Source: Paenibacillus silviterrae
Lineage (GTDB): Bacteria > Bacillota > Bacilli > Paenibacillales > NBRC-103111
NCBI RefSeq assembly: GCF_030167925.1
Contig: NZ_JASKUT010000001.1
Coordinates: 682,001 to 746,000, forward strand
Reading direction: 5' to 3'
DNA: 64,000 nt
Shown here piece by piece: positions 35,805 through 45,249 of the stretch. Numbering within the stretch: position 1 is the first letter of the stretch; each line of letters begins with the position of its first letter. The translations under genes were made by a program, and so were the position numbers. The notes beneath the pieces are model-generated. The model was not told where the DNA came from. It did no database searches and saw only the letters and a program-made list of their open reading frames with translations.

Positions 35805-36647
35805 ATGAAAAAAGTAGTCACAACAGCTTTATCCATCGTACTTGCCCTCTCTTTGTCCGCATGCGGAACCAAGCAGGAAGCTTCCTCCGGAAGCTCCAAT
35901 GCAGCGGCTCCGGCTCCCGCAGCGAAAGAGGTTACCTTGAAGGTAGGCGCTACAGCCGTACCCCATGCGGAAATTTTGAAATTCGTGCAGCCTAAGCTGA
36001 AGGAGCAGGGCGTAAATCTGGAAATCAAGGAATTTACCGATTATGTCCAGCCGAACGTTCAAGTATTTGAGAAGCAGCTGGATGCTAACTTCTTCCAGCA
36101 CATTCCGTACATGGAGCAGTTCAATCAAGACAAGAACATGAACCTCGTGAAGGCGGCGGGCGTCCACATTGAGCCGTTCGGCGCCTATTCCCAGAAAATC
36201 AAGAAGGTGGATGAGCTGAAGGAGGGCGCAACCGTTGCAATTCCGAGCGACCCTTCCAACGGCGGCCGGGCACTGGCGCTGCTGGAGAAGAACAGCCTCA
36301 TTAAGCTGAAGGAAGGCGTAGGCGTGAAGGGGACAGTGAAGGACATTGTCGACAACCCGAAAAAGCTGAAGATCAAGGAGCTGGAAGCAGCCATGCTGCC
36401 GCGCGCTCTGGGCGAAGTAGACCTTGCGCTGATCAATACCAACTATGCGCTGGAAGCGAAGCTGTCTCCTACGAAGGATGCGCTGTTTATCGAAGACAAG
36501 AACTCCCCGTATGTCAACATCTTGACGGCGCGTCCGGACAATAAGGACTCCGAAGCGATGCAGAAGCTGGTTAAGGCGCTGAACTCGGATGATGTGAAGA
36601 ACTTTATAAAGGAAAAATACAAGGACGCGGTTATTGCCGCATTCTAG
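35805..36647 (+). CDS. metQ: Methionine-binding lipoprotein
   Basis: A 280-residue NlpA/MetQ family receptor. The signal peptide ends in LSAC (C20), followed by a Ser/Ala/Pro-rich tether and the two-lobed binding domain (VGATAVPHAEIL, NFFQHIPYMEQF, AIPSDPSNGGRAL, LALINTNYA). An AGGAGG-type site precedes the ATG. It captures methionine for MetNP, and the operon ends at a strong bidirectional terminator. Confidence 0.95.
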   Translation: MKKVVTTALSIVLALSLSACGTKQEASSGSSNAAAPAPAAKEVTLKVGATAVPHAEILKFVQPKLKEQGVNLEIKEFTDYVQPNVQVFEKQLDANFFQHIPYMEQFNQDKNMNLVKAAGVHIEPFGAYSQKIKKVDELKEGATVAIPSDPSNGGRALALLEKNSLIKLKEGVGVKGTVKDIVDNPKKLKIKELEAAMLPRALGEVDLALINTNYALEAKLSPTKDALFIEDKNSPYVNILTARPDNKDSEAMQKLVKALNSDDVKNFIKEKYKDAVIAAF

Positions 36648-36659
36648 AGCAAACAAGCA

Positions 36660-36706
36660 AAAAAAAGCACAAGGTCTGTTCCCGGGAACGGACCTTGTGC
36701 TTTTTC
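36660..36706. terminator. Bidirectional terminator after metQ
   Basis: A 20-bp stem of AAAGCACAAGGTC plus GTTCC arms (36662-36682 with 36684-36704) has A-rich and T-rich flanks, suiting metQ and the opposing small gene. Confidence 0.92.
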
Positions 36707-36715
36707 CTTTTTATA

Positions 36716-36910
36716 TTATGCTTCCATGATCTGAAGCAGATTCATACCCTTGTGAATGGGAGGCGCGGTCTCTTCCTTCGTCTTCGTTTCCACCTCCACA
36801 AGCTCTAAGCCGATAAAGCAGGTGCTGAGCTTCTGCAGCTTGGCTTCCGCCTGTTCCCGATCCATTGCCTGACTGAGCAGCTTACCCTTATAACAAATGG
36901 CGTAACTCAT
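36716..36910 (-). CDS. Small hypothetical protein, 64 residues
   Basis: The protein MSYAICYKGKLLSQAMD..., with an Asp/Glu/Lys-rich middle and KGMNLLQIMEA end, is soluble and unassigned. AGAGGGA stands before the ATG at 36910, and the shared terminator lies directly after the stop, so expression is likely. A GGTTCG-AA-CGAACC repeat about 45 bases upstream may be its operator. I do not recognise the family. Confidence 0.65.
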   Translation of the reverse strand: MSYAICYKGKLLSQAMDREQAEAKLQKLSTCFIGLELVEVETKTKEETAPPIHKGMNLLQIMEA

Positions 36911-37443
36911 TGTGGTTATCCCTCTCTTTCATAATAGAGCCGTTATTATATGGTTCGAACGAACCACTTCTTTTCTAGGTGTAATAGGGAAAATAATTTT
37001 CTCTACTCATTTATACCCATGATCGAATCTGTTGAAACAGCAAATCATGATTTTTTATATGATAATACGACAAAGAAGTCGAAAAAGTTTCAATTCATGT
37101 AATCGTTCTCAGGATTAAAATCAATTCGCCGTTCTTTCGCGTTTTTGTCGAGCGGCGGAGTGCTTGCTTCTTCACCAAATGAGCTCATCAATCATTCCTT
37201 CCCGTTCAAGGTAAGGCACTTGTCGAATCGTGATCGCCATGGTGTAGTTCCAAGTAACCAAAAATATTATATAACATTTTTTTACAGGATACAATGCGTA
37301 TCCGGGGTGAGGGGTAAATATCGAACCATGGATAGCTGTGTCGAATGAGGGAGCTGCGATAGGACCCATGTGCATAAAAAAAGAACGGCTAAAGCAGGAT
37401 AAGGTATTGAAACCATACCTTAGGCGTCGGAGGGATTCGCACT
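36911..37443. other. 533-bp intergenic region upstream of the second amino acid permease
   Basis: AT-rich and without a convincing gene. It holds an inverted repeat GGTTCG-AA-CGAACC (36952-36965), a minus-strand reading frame ending PYLEREGMIDELIW without a ribosome site, and a perfect hairpin AAGGTAT-N7-ATACCTT (37401-37421) just before the permease ribosome site, which could affect its translation or be an operator. Confidence 0.5.
36952..36965. promoter_or_regulatory. Inverted repeat GGTTCG-AA-CGAACC, possible operator
   Basis: Perfect 6-bp arms lie about 45 bases upstream of the 64-residue gene's start on the minus strand, within a very AT-rich stretch. No regulator gene is adjacent. Confidence 0.4.
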
Positions 37444-38889
37444 ATGGAGAAAACCAATGGAAGTGCCAAGGAACAAAAAATGAAATGGTGGCAGCTTTCG
37501 CTGCTGGGAGTAGCCTGTACCATCGGAACGGGGTACTTTCTCGGTTCCGGCATTGCCATTGAAACTGGGGGGCCGGCCGTTCTAGCCGCCTTCATTCTTG
37601 CTGCCTTCGGAACTTATATGGTATTTGACGTGCTTGCACGCATGACGGCGGAGGAGCCTCTGAAGGGATCCTTCCGTTCTTACGCGAAGAAGGCCTACGG
37701 GCGGTGGGCGGGCTTTAGCAGCGGCTGGGTGTACTGGTCCTCGGAGCTGCTGATTATGGGCAGCCAGATGACGGCGCTTTCCCTGTTCTCCCGATTCTGG
37801 TTCCCGAACGTGCCGATGTGGCTGCTCGCTTCCGTTTATGCGGTGCTTGGTTTGATCGTGATTTTAACGGGGCATAAAGGGTTCGAGAGGACGGAGCATG
37901 TATTTGCCGTGATGAAGATAGCCGCTATCCTCATCTTTATCGTGATCGCTGCAATCGGACTTTTGGGCTGGCTTCCGGGCGGTTCGCGCGCCCCATCGGC
38001 CCCGGTAACAAGAGAGCAGCTGCTCCCGAACGGGGCGATCGGCCTGTGGTCAGCGTTCTTGTTTGCGTTCTATGCGTTCGGGGGAATCGAAATTATGGGG
38101 CTGATGGCCACCCGTCTCAAGGAACCGAAGGAAGCGCCGAAAGCAGGGAAAATTATGATTCTTCTGCTGACCGTCGTGTATCTTATTTCCTTGTCCTTGG
38201 CGATCGTTTTGGTGACCATGGATCAATTCAATGATAAGGAGAGTCCGTTTTTGCTGGCGTTGAACAACTGGAATTTACCTTTCGTTCCGCATTTGTTCAA
38301 CGGGGTTTTCATCATTGCCGGATTTTCTACAATGGTGGCTTCTTTATTCGCGGTCACCACCATTCTCGTCACCCTGGCAGGGGACGGTGACGCTCCGCCT
38401 GTTTTCGCCAAGGAGTATAAGCGTAAGCTGCCATTGCCTGCGATCGGGCTAACAACGATAGGGTTAATGGTTTCCATCTTGATGGCCTTGCTGCTCCCGG
38501 ATCGGTTATACCACTATGTCACTACGGCGGCGGGCTTGATGCTGCTGTATAATTGGCTGTTTATCCTAGTTACCTCCGGTAAGCTTCTTACATTGACAGG
38601 CTGGGGGCAGACGAAACGTTTTGCCGGGATGGCTCTTATTCTTGGCGCAGTCAGCGGCAGCTTGTTTCATGACGATACCCGCCCAGGCTTCATGATCAGT
38701 CTTGGGTTTATCATCGTCATTGGCGTATTGACCTTGGTCATGCGATATGTATGGAAAAAAAAGAAGAAGGCCGGAGCCTCCTCAGCGGAAAAAGAGCATT
38801 TTGCACGCTTCGAGCCCAAAGTACAAGCCGAAGCCGATGAGCGACAAGCCGGAAAGTATGGAAATCAGGGTAAGGAGCCTAGCCGTTAA
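37444..38889 (+). CDS. APC-type amino acid permease with extended C-terminal tail
   Basis: A 481-residue transporter with about 12 membrane helices; ACTIGTGYFLGSGIAIETGG in helix 1 is the APC substrate-binding motif, and FYAFGGIEIMGLMATRLKEP supports an amino acid permease. GGAGGG precedes the ATG. After the last helix the protein continues for some 45 hydrophilic residues (KKKKKAGASS and an acidic/basic tail), most of which is encoded opposite the end of the LysE gene: the two coding regions overlap tail to tail by 108 bases. Cargo is unknown. Confidence 0.88.
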   Translation: MEKTNGSAKEQKMKWWQLSLLGVACTIGTGYFLGSGIAIETGGPAVLAAFILAAFGTYMVFDVLARMTAEEPLKGSFRSYAKKAYGRWAGFSSGWVYWSSELLIMGSQMTALSLFSRFWFPNVPMWLLASVYAVLGLIVILTGHKGFERTEHVFAVMKIAAILIFIVIAAIGLLGWLPGGSRAPSAPVTREQLLPNGAIGLWSAFLFAFYAFGGIEIMGLMATRLKEPKEAPKAGKIMILLLTVVYLISLSLAIVLVTMDQFNDKESPFLLALNNWNLPFVPHLFNGVFIIAGFSTMVASLFAVTTILVTLAGDGDAPPVFAKEYKRKLPLPAIGLTTIGLMVSILMALLLPDRLYHYVTTAAGLMLLYNWLFILVTSGKLLTLTGWGQTKRFAGMALILGAVSGSLFHDDTRPGFMISLGFIIVIGVLTLVMRYVWKKKKKAGASSAEKEHFARFEPKVQAEADERQAGKYGNQGKEPSR

Positions 38890-39408
38890 ATATTTGCGGA
38901 AGGTGCTGGCCATGGAAGCCATCGTGATATCCCAAAGCACCACTCCCAGCATGATGGCGCAGCTATAAAGAACCAGCTCCTCAGGGCCGGCGGTTTTGGC
39001 CGTCTTGGCCAGCACGGAGCCGTAAATTCCGAGCCAGAACAAGATGGTAAGCGGATTGGAGAGCGACATCAGAAAGCCGGAGAAGAACGACTTAACCAGG
39101 GATTCGTCGTCATCGCGGGCGTTCGTTATTTTACCGGCTCCCATAAGGCTCTCTATACCCGTATAACAAAGCACGAAGCAGCCGAACAGCCATAGGAAGG
39201 TTTGCATGAACGGCGTGCTTAGAAAGTGGACGACGCCGAAATAGACGAGGAGCATGTACACCATATCGGCGATCATGGCGCCGAGTCCGACAAGCCACGA
39301 ATGCCAAAAGCCGCTGCGGAGCCCCTTGTTCAACTGTGCCGCATTGATCGGACCGATCGGAGCGGCGAGCGATAACCCTAAAAAGATGTAGCTAAAAAAA
39401 ATACTCAT
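38782..39408 (-). CDS. LysE family amino acid exporter
   Basis: A 208-residue membrane protein with six predicted helices. The family opening SLAAPIGPINAAQLNKG and the NPLTILFWLGIYGS segment are clear; LysE/RhtB proteins export lysine, homoserine, threonine and related compounds. The frame opens at 39504, but ATG 39408 gives the canonical MSIFFSYIFLG start behind GAGGGGG. The last 108 bases lie antisense to the end of the permease gene. A neighbouring importer and this exporter may act on related substrates. Confidence 0.9.
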   Translation of the reverse strand: MSIFFSYIFLGLSLAAPIGPINAAQLNKGLRSGFWHSWLVGLGAMIADMVYMLLVYFGVVHFLSTPFMQTFLWLFGCFVLCYTGIESLMGAGKITNARDDDESLVKSFFSGFLMSLSNPLTILFWLGIYGSVLAKTAKTAGPEELVLYSCAIMLGVVLWDITMASMASTFRKYLTARLLTLISILSGLSLIGFGLYFGLEACKMLFFR

Positions 39409-39424
39409 TCCTCGATCCCCCTCA

Positions 39425-39490
39425 GAGTTTTGCGAGGCAAAACTTGCCTCGAAAGCGATGCTGAGTTTTGCGAAAGCAAAGCGATGCTTG
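39425..39490. repeat. Small nested repeat in the LysE leader
   Basis: AGTTTTGC-GAG-GCAAAACT (39426-39444) is a perfect inverted repeat overlapping a second one (GAGGCAA-AAC-TTGCCTC). TGAGTTTTGCGA and AAGCGATGCT recur within the next 40 bases, so a short unit has been duplicated. It lies directly upstream of the LysE ribosome site and may be a REP-like element. Confidence 0.6.
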
Positions 39491-39521
39491 TACAGTGTAT
39501 TCACTCAGGTTGGCTCGTACC

Positions 39522-39553
39522 ACTCATTCCGCTCTGAAAGGGATGAGTTTTTT
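39522..39553 (+). terminator. Plus-strand terminator-like hairpin upstream of the aldose epimerase gene
   Basis: ACTCATTCC (39522-39530) pairs with GGGATGAGT (39540-39548) with one G-U pair, then six T residues. It could stop read-through from the permease across the antisense LysE gene, or attenuate the epimerase gene. Confidence 0.65.
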
Positions 39554-39640
39554 CGCGCTGCTTGGAAAAGCCCGGCAGGAATGCTCGATCGAATCGAGAA
39601 TAGGTAAGTTGCTACACATTGATATTTTAGGGAGGATCAC

Positions 39641-40630
39641 ATGTCGAACCAAAGCTTCTGGGGAGAATTTCATGGAGAGAAGGCGGTATGGCTGCGCGCA
39701 GGCCGATACGAAGCCGCCGTTTTGCCGGAAATCGGCGCTAATTTGATCGCGTTTCGGGATACGGAGAACGGGTACAGATTCTTACGGGAGCCGGCGGAGG
39801 AGGAGATGACTTCCTTCAAGGAGTTTCCCATCGTTCACGGCATTCCCGTTCTCTTCCCGCCGAACCGTTACGAGGATGGGAAGTTTCCTTGGCAGGCAGC
39901 GGTATATCAATTCCCTGTCAATGAGGAGAAAACGAATAACCACCTTCATGGCTTTGTGCATAATATTCCATGGGAGGTGCTGGACTTCTCATCGAACGAC
40001 CACGAGAGCAAGGTGACGCTCGCCTTGAAGGTAAGACCCGGGCATTCCGTATATGCTTATTTGCCTCATTCCTTCACGATCAAGCTCAGCTATACGCTAA
40101 GCGAGGACGGTCTGCTGCAGCATGTGCTTGTCAATAACGACGGCGATACGCAGCTTCCTTGCCTGCTAGCCTTCCATACGACGCTGAACGCTCCGTTTAT
40201 TCCGGGGAGCACGCCGGATGACTGCCGGTTCATGATGACGACAGGCCGGCGCTACGAGCTGAACGAGCGCATGCTGCCGACAGGCAGCTTCCAGCCGTTA
40301 ACCGCGGAGGAGGAGCTCATGAAAACAACCGGCCTGTCCCCGTTCTTCGAGCCGATGGACAATCACTACACGAGCGATCCGCAGAATGGGCGCAACCGGA
40401 TGGAGCTCACCGATGTGAGCAGGAAGGTCACGCTTGTTTATGATGTGGGAACAGCCTACAAGCATTGGATGATCTGGAATAACAATGCGACCCCCGGCTT
40501 CTTCTGCCCTGAGCCGCAGATGAATCTGGTGAACGCGCCTATGGTGGATCTGCCTGCGGAGCAAATCGGTTTGCTGTCACTTGCTCCTGGAGAGAAATGG
40601 GAAGAGACAAGCCGTCTGTATGTTAAGTAA
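39641..40630 (+). CDS. Aldose 1-epimerase (galactose mutarotase) family protein
   Basis: By family it interconverts alpha and beta anomers of free or phosphorylated hexoses. The 329-residue protein shows the beta-supersandwich blocks: GANLIAFRD, GIPVLFPPNRYEDG (with the conserved arginine), NHLHGFVHNIPW with the catalytic histidine in LHGF, and late FFCPEPQMNLVNAP. GGGAGG precedes the ATG. No sugar operon adjoins it. The short YihR-like form without other domains suggests a housekeeping mutarotase. Confidence 0.9.
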   Translation: MSNQSFWGEFHGEKAVWLRAGRYEAAVLPEIGANLIAFRDTENGYRFLREPAEEEMTSFKEFPIVHGIPVLFPPNRYEDGKFPWQAAVYQFPVNEEKTNNHLHGFVHNIPWEVLDFSSNDHESKVTLALKVRPGHSVYAYLPHSFTIKLSYTLSEDGLLQHVLVNNDGDTQLPCLLAFHTTLNAPFIPGSTPDDCRFMMTTGRRYELNERMLPTGSFQPLTAEEELMKTTGLSPFFEPMDNHYTSDPQNGRNRMELTDVSRKVTLVYDVGTAYKHWMIWNNNATPGFFCPEPQMNLVNAPMVDLPAEQIGLLSLAPGEKWEETSRLYVK

Positions 40631-40646
40631 GCGCTCTTCTCAGAGC

Positions 40647-40714
40647 TGCTATTATTTAGTAAAATAGTAGAGATTCATAATGATAGTGAGAGTTTTACTA
40701 TGCTATTATCTAGT
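40647..40714. repeat. Direct repeat TGCTATTATYTAGT upstream of metY
   Basis: Copies at 40647-40660 and 40701-40714 differ at one base and lie 54 bases apart. The second ends 21 bases before the metY start. Each includes a TATTAT, so they may be operator copies, tandem -10 boxes, or both. Confidence 0.5.
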
Positions 40715-40717
40715 TGA

Positions 40718-42028
<1,311 letters not shown>

Positions 42029-42041
42029 GAGCAAATGAAAA

Positions 42042-42086
42042 GCGGCTGTGTCTGAAGTGATAATTGCTTCGGATGCAGCCTTTTTT
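42042..42086 (+). terminator. Terminator after metY
   Basis: GGCTGTGTCTGAAG (42044-42057) pairs with CTTCGGATGCAGCC (42067-42080) with some G-U pairs, followed by six T residues. Confidence 0.8.
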
Positions 42087-42183
42087 GCGTTCCAACTCGC
42101 TGAGTCCTTAGAATTATCCTTGTCAATTTGTTAGGTTTCCGGTATGCTAAACTTTCATGAAACGCATCTGGGAGGTACCGGCA

Positions 42184-43044
42184 ATGCAGGATTACGGCAT
42201 GGAATACGCCGAGCTTTTATTTTATAGTCCTACGGAGCAAGAGCGATTGCGCGGGTTGTGGCCGCTGCGCGCAGGCAGAAACCTGGCAAAGCCGACGTAC
42301 CGCGTAGGCCCGAGGGTCATGGAAACGTATAGTTTGCATTTTGTTATGGATGGCGCCGTGCGTCTTCTATATGAAGAACAGCAGATCGAGCTGGAGGAAG
42401 GGGACTTCTTTTGTGTGTTCCCGGGAATCAAGTACGAATATATGCAGCCGTCTGACAGCAGGCAGCCTCTCAAAATGTGCTGGCTCACGGTAGACGGTGA
42501 GCTAGTGCCCGAGCTTTTGCAAGAAACGGGGCTGTCCGAGGAGAAGCCATATGCAAGACGGATGATGACGCGGGAGCTGGAAAGGGAGCTTGTGGGAGCG
42601 CTTGCTGCCTTCACGCAGGCGAACGAGCCTGGGGGTTATGCCCGATTAATGAGTGCGCTGTACGGTGTCTTTAGTGCGCTTCAGGCGGGTAAAGGCAGGG
42701 AGGCGGCAGGGAGAAAGGACGATTGGCTGGAACGAAGTATCCGATTTATGGAAGCTCATTTCTGTGAACGAATTACGGTAGAGGATGCTGCGAGTGAAGC
42801 GGGCATACACAGGTCGTACTTTTCAACCAAATTCACCGAGAAGCTGGGCATCGCTCCGGCCAAATATTTGCAGAAGCTTCGCATGGAAAAGGCGGCAAGT
42901 CTGCTGCTCGATTCGGAATGGCCGGTTACCGAGATAGCACAGGCTGTGGGCTACCCCGAAATTTATTCGTTTACCCGGTTTTTCACCCATTATTACGGGC
43001 TTCCGCCCAGCCGTTATAGAAAGGAAGGAGGGAACGCTCCCTGA
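42184..43044 (+). CDS. AraC family transcriptional regulator with cupin sensor domain
   Basis: A 286-residue activator-type protein. Residues about 20-110 form a cupin-like sensing domain (YSLHFVMDGAVRLLY, LEEGDFFCVFPG); the C-terminal 100 residues carry two helix-turn-helix motifs (ITVEDAASEAGIHRSYFS and VTEIAQAVGYPEIYSFTRFF). The frame opens at 42157, but GGGAGGT stands 7 bases before ATG 42184. It is convergent with a Gfo/Idh/MocA oxidoreductase. By family it would respond to a sugar or sugar derivative. Confidence 0.9.
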   Translation: MQDYGMEYAELLFYSPTEQERLRGLWPLRAGRNLAKPTYRVGPRVMETYSLHFVMDGAVRLLYEEQQIELEEGDFFCVFPGIKYEYMQPSDSRQPLKMCWLTVDGELVPELLQETGLSEEKPYARRMMTRELERELVGALAAFTQANEPGGYARLMSALYGVFSALQAGKGREAAGRKDDWLERSIRFMEAHFCERITVEDAASEAGIHRSYFSTKFTEKLGIAPAKYLQKLRMEKAASLLLDSEWPVTEIAQAVGYPEIYSFTRFFTHYYGLPPSRYRKEGGNAP

Positions 43045-43062
43045 AGAGCATTCCCTCTTTTC
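43027..43062. terminator. Terminator spanning the end of the AraC gene
   Basis: GAGGGAACGCTC and GAGCATTCCCTC form the stem, which includes the AraC stop codon; TTTTC follows. A T/C-rich flank on the other strand could also serve the opposing gene. Confidence 0.75.
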
Positions 43063-43072
43063 TTGTGTAATG

Positions 43073-44041
43073 TTATAGACGTACAGGTATGCCGGTTTCC
43101 GCAGAGCGAACAGCAGCCATGGATACCAGATGGGTTTGGTGCGCATCCTCATAGGTTGAACGTATCCTGCTTGTATCGCCTGTTCGGACTGCATGAAGGA
43201 AAGCTTCATTTTCTTTCACATACGGATCGGTTAGATTGAGAAATTCGGTAATTTGACCTTTGCGTATATCGCGGACCGCATGAGCCCGAAACTCCACAAC
43301 ACCCAAGTCCGTCACCAGATCAAGCCCGCTTGTATGGTTGATCGGAAGCATGCACGTATTCGTCAGGCTAACGACCGCTCCGCTGCGCAGCTTCAGGGTG
43401 ACGACGCCATTATCGGGAACTTCCGTCCCCGGGACCCGTTCATGCATGACGACCCTGTTGAATTGTGCGTATACCTCGCTGACCTCCCCGCAAAAATATC
43501 GGACAAGATCGGTAATGTGTGTCGTTTGCTCGACGAACTGTCCGCCCGAGCCCTGAAGTGTCCGCCACCAGGCCACTCCCGGCATGCTTCCGAGCCAATA
43601 ACCGTTAGCCAGTCCGACATAACGCCCCTCGAGCAGCTCTTTCGTTTTTTGCGCGCCATCCGTATACCTCAGGTGATAGCCGACGGAAGTAATCAGCTGC
43701 TTCTCGGTAATTTGCTTCGCCAGCTCTCCGGGGATGGTTCCTTCCGCACCCAAGGGCTTCTCTACTAGGAAAGGGATCCCCCGCTCAATTAAGCTGCGCT
43801 CAATGGGGCCGTGAGCCATAGGGGGGACACAAATATAAACAGCATCGGGTTTTTCTTTATCCAGCATTGCTTCTACCTGCTCATAGCCCGCCGCCGCGGA
43901 ATATCCTGAGGCCGCTTTTTCCGCCTTCTCCAAGCTTGTTCCTGTAAAGCCGACTACCTCACAACCGTCCATTCTTGATACAATCCCGGCGTGTTTCTTG
44001 GCGAAGCCGCCCGTTCCGACGATGCCGATACGCATGTTCAT
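43073..44041 (-). CDS. Gfo/Idh/MocA family NAD(P)-dependent oxidoreductase
   Basis: A 322-residue sugar- or inositol-type dehydrogenase. The N-terminal Rossmann fold opens IGIVGTGGFAKKH; the EKP motif (LVEKPLG) marks the nicotinamide site and the C-terminal alpha/beta domain has QGSGGQFVEQTTHITD with the usual catalytic histidine. AGGAGG favours ATG 44041 over the GTG just before it. Substrate unknown; the convergent AraC regulator is a plausible functional neighbour. Confidence 0.9.
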   Translation of the reverse strand: MNMRIGIVGTGGFAKKHAGIVSRMDGCEVVGFTGTSLEKAEKAASGYSAAAGYEQVEAMLDKEKPDAVYICVPPMAHGPIERSLIERGIPFLVEKPLGAEGTIPGELAKQITEKQLITSVGYHLRYTDGAQKTKELLEGRYVGLANGYWLGSMPGVAWWRTLQGSGGQFVEQTTHITDLVRYFCGEVSEVYAQFNRVVMHERVPGTEVPDNGVVTLKLRSGAVVSLTNTCMLPINHTSGLDLVTDLGVVEFRAHAVRDIRKGQITEFLNLTDPYVKENEAFLHAVRTGDTSRIRSTYEDAHQTHLVSMAAVRSAETGIPVRL

Positions 44042-44231
44042 CACGTTTCCTCCTCTTTATCACATGTAGTTCCATCATAAGCGTAACAACGCCCGGAGAC
44101 AATCCCTGGAAATCAGTAAAGACGTCGGGTAAGAAGAAGATTTTGTTATTGCATAGGCATGCCGAAGGAAACAAACAATATAGGAAGCTATTGTAAAATG
44201 CTTGCAAAATAAGGAATGGAGTCTGTAGGGT

Positions 44232-44774
44232 ATGAAACTAAGACGTATTCATGGTATGCTGCTTGTCCTCCTCCTTGTCGGCTCTTATTTGGTGCCCTTC
44301 ACTGCGAGGGCAGCGGAAGCAGCAGCCGCTCTTCCTAATGATAGGCAGAAGCAGCTGGAGCAAGAGCGGCTTGCCGGACTGAAAGAGGAAGGAATGTATC
44401 TTGTCATTGATAAGAGGTGGAATCGGCTGACGGTTTATATGAACGGCCATGCAACCCATTCCTTTCCCGTAGCTACTGGAAGAAGCAAGTCCTTGACGCC
44501 CGTAGGTCAATTTCGAATTACGACCAAAATCAAAAAGCCGTGGTATGTACGCAAGCAAATCCCCGGAGGACATAAGGATAATCCGCTGGGGACCCGGTGG
44601 CTGGGTCTGAATGTACCGGGGACCGGAGGCTATACTTATGGCATTCACGGTACGAATCGTCCTTGGTCCATCGGATCCAGAGCTTCATCCGGGTGCATCC
44701 GCATGCACAATAAAGATGTGGAATGGCTGTTTCGCCACGTAACATTAGGAACGGTAGTCGTCATTATCGAATAG
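44232..44774 (+). CDS. Secreted L,D-transpeptidase (YkuD domain)
   Basis: A 180-residue wall enzyme making 3-3 peptidoglycan cross-links or acting in spore or stationary-phase wall remodelling. It has a signal peptide (about 1-27, ending ARA), then a YkuD domain: LVIDKRWNRLTVYMNGH, FPVATGRSKSLTPVGQF, the HGTN histidine and SSGCIRM with the catalytic cysteine. GGAG about ten bases before the ATG. It is similar to Bacillus YkuD/YciB proteins but lacks a LysM domain. It is monocistronic and is followed by a candidate structured RNA. Confidence 0.92.
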   Translation: MKLRRIHGMLLVLLLVGSYLVPFTARAAEAAAALPNDRQKQLEQERLAGLKEEGMYLVIDKRWNRLTVYMNGHATHSFPVATGRSKSLTPVGQFRITTKIKKPWYVRKQIPGGHKDNPLGTRWLGLNVPGTGGYTYGIHGTNRPWSIGSRASSGCIRMHNKDVEWLFRHVTLGTVVVIIE

Positions 44775-44828
44775 CTTTCTTTTGAAAAGCGGCGTATAAA
44801 GACTCCTCATACCGGACATATTATTATC

Positions 44829-45046
44829 GACGGTGAACAAGAGAGGTGTGGTTCCGTTGAGTGATTCAACGAATAATACCGTGGAAGCAGGTTTTGAATC
44901 GATATAGAAGCGGAGGGATGTGCCAAAGACTCGTTACTGTAGTACCCGTACTGCATTGTGAGTGGAGGTCAGTCATCCGGCTTTCGTGAGATTCAGGTAC
45001 CAAAATCCAAAATCACCGTCAAAGGGACTCCTTAGGGAGTCCTTTT
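44829..45046 (+). ncRNA. Candidate structured RNA or leader: closing stem plus terminator
   Basis: GACGGTGA (44829-44836) and TCACCGTC (45013-45020) are perfectly complementary and enclose about 176 bases; the next base begins a strong terminator. Inside are a CGTTGA/TCAACG hairpin and several purine-rich blocks (GAGAGGTGTGG, GATGTGCCAAAGAC). This closed-stem-then-terminator layout is what one expects of a riboswitch or regulatory RNA. It does not match SAM, TPP, FMN, lysine, cobalamin, c-di-GMP or T-box consensus as I know them; a weak M-box likeness was noted. Confidence 0.45.
45021..45046 (+). terminator. Terminator closing the candidate RNA
   Basis: GGACTCC (45025-45031) and GGAGTCC (45036-45042) with flanking AAAG/TTTT extend to 11 bp, followed by CTTTTTT-type T runs. 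Confidence 0.85.
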
Positions 45047-45249
45047 CTTTTTTCGTACTTCCCTTCGACATTCTTCGCATTATTCCTTCGTATTTGTTTC
45101 TTCACACATTTTTCACAATTCCATCACAGTTTGATCATGAATTTGAGCTATTTTGAAACAAGATGTATTGTCTTAATCATCAGATAATGAAAGCGATTTC
45201 TTCCTTGATGCGGTGCGGATAGGAATGAACGATTCAGGAGGGTATGGAC

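Larger units (their letters stand above)
44775..45249. other. 475-bp intergenic region between YkuD and the RND adaptor gene
   Basis: It holds a candidate structured RNA (44829-45046, listed separately), two very short frames with ribosome sites (16 and 23 codons), and about 200 AT-rich bases before the adaptor gene with no clear promoter. Confidence 0.6.

Noticed and set aside
37172..37375. 67-codon minus-strand frame ending PYLEREGMIDELIW
   Set aside because: No ribosome site before either ATG and no terminator; left as part of the intergenic description.
44829..45046. M-box (Mg2+) riboswitch identity for the candidate RNA
   Set aside because: AGGTGTGGTTCC and CCAAAGAC only loosely resemble M-box blocks, and the early CGTTGA/TCAACG hairpin does not fit; left unassigned.
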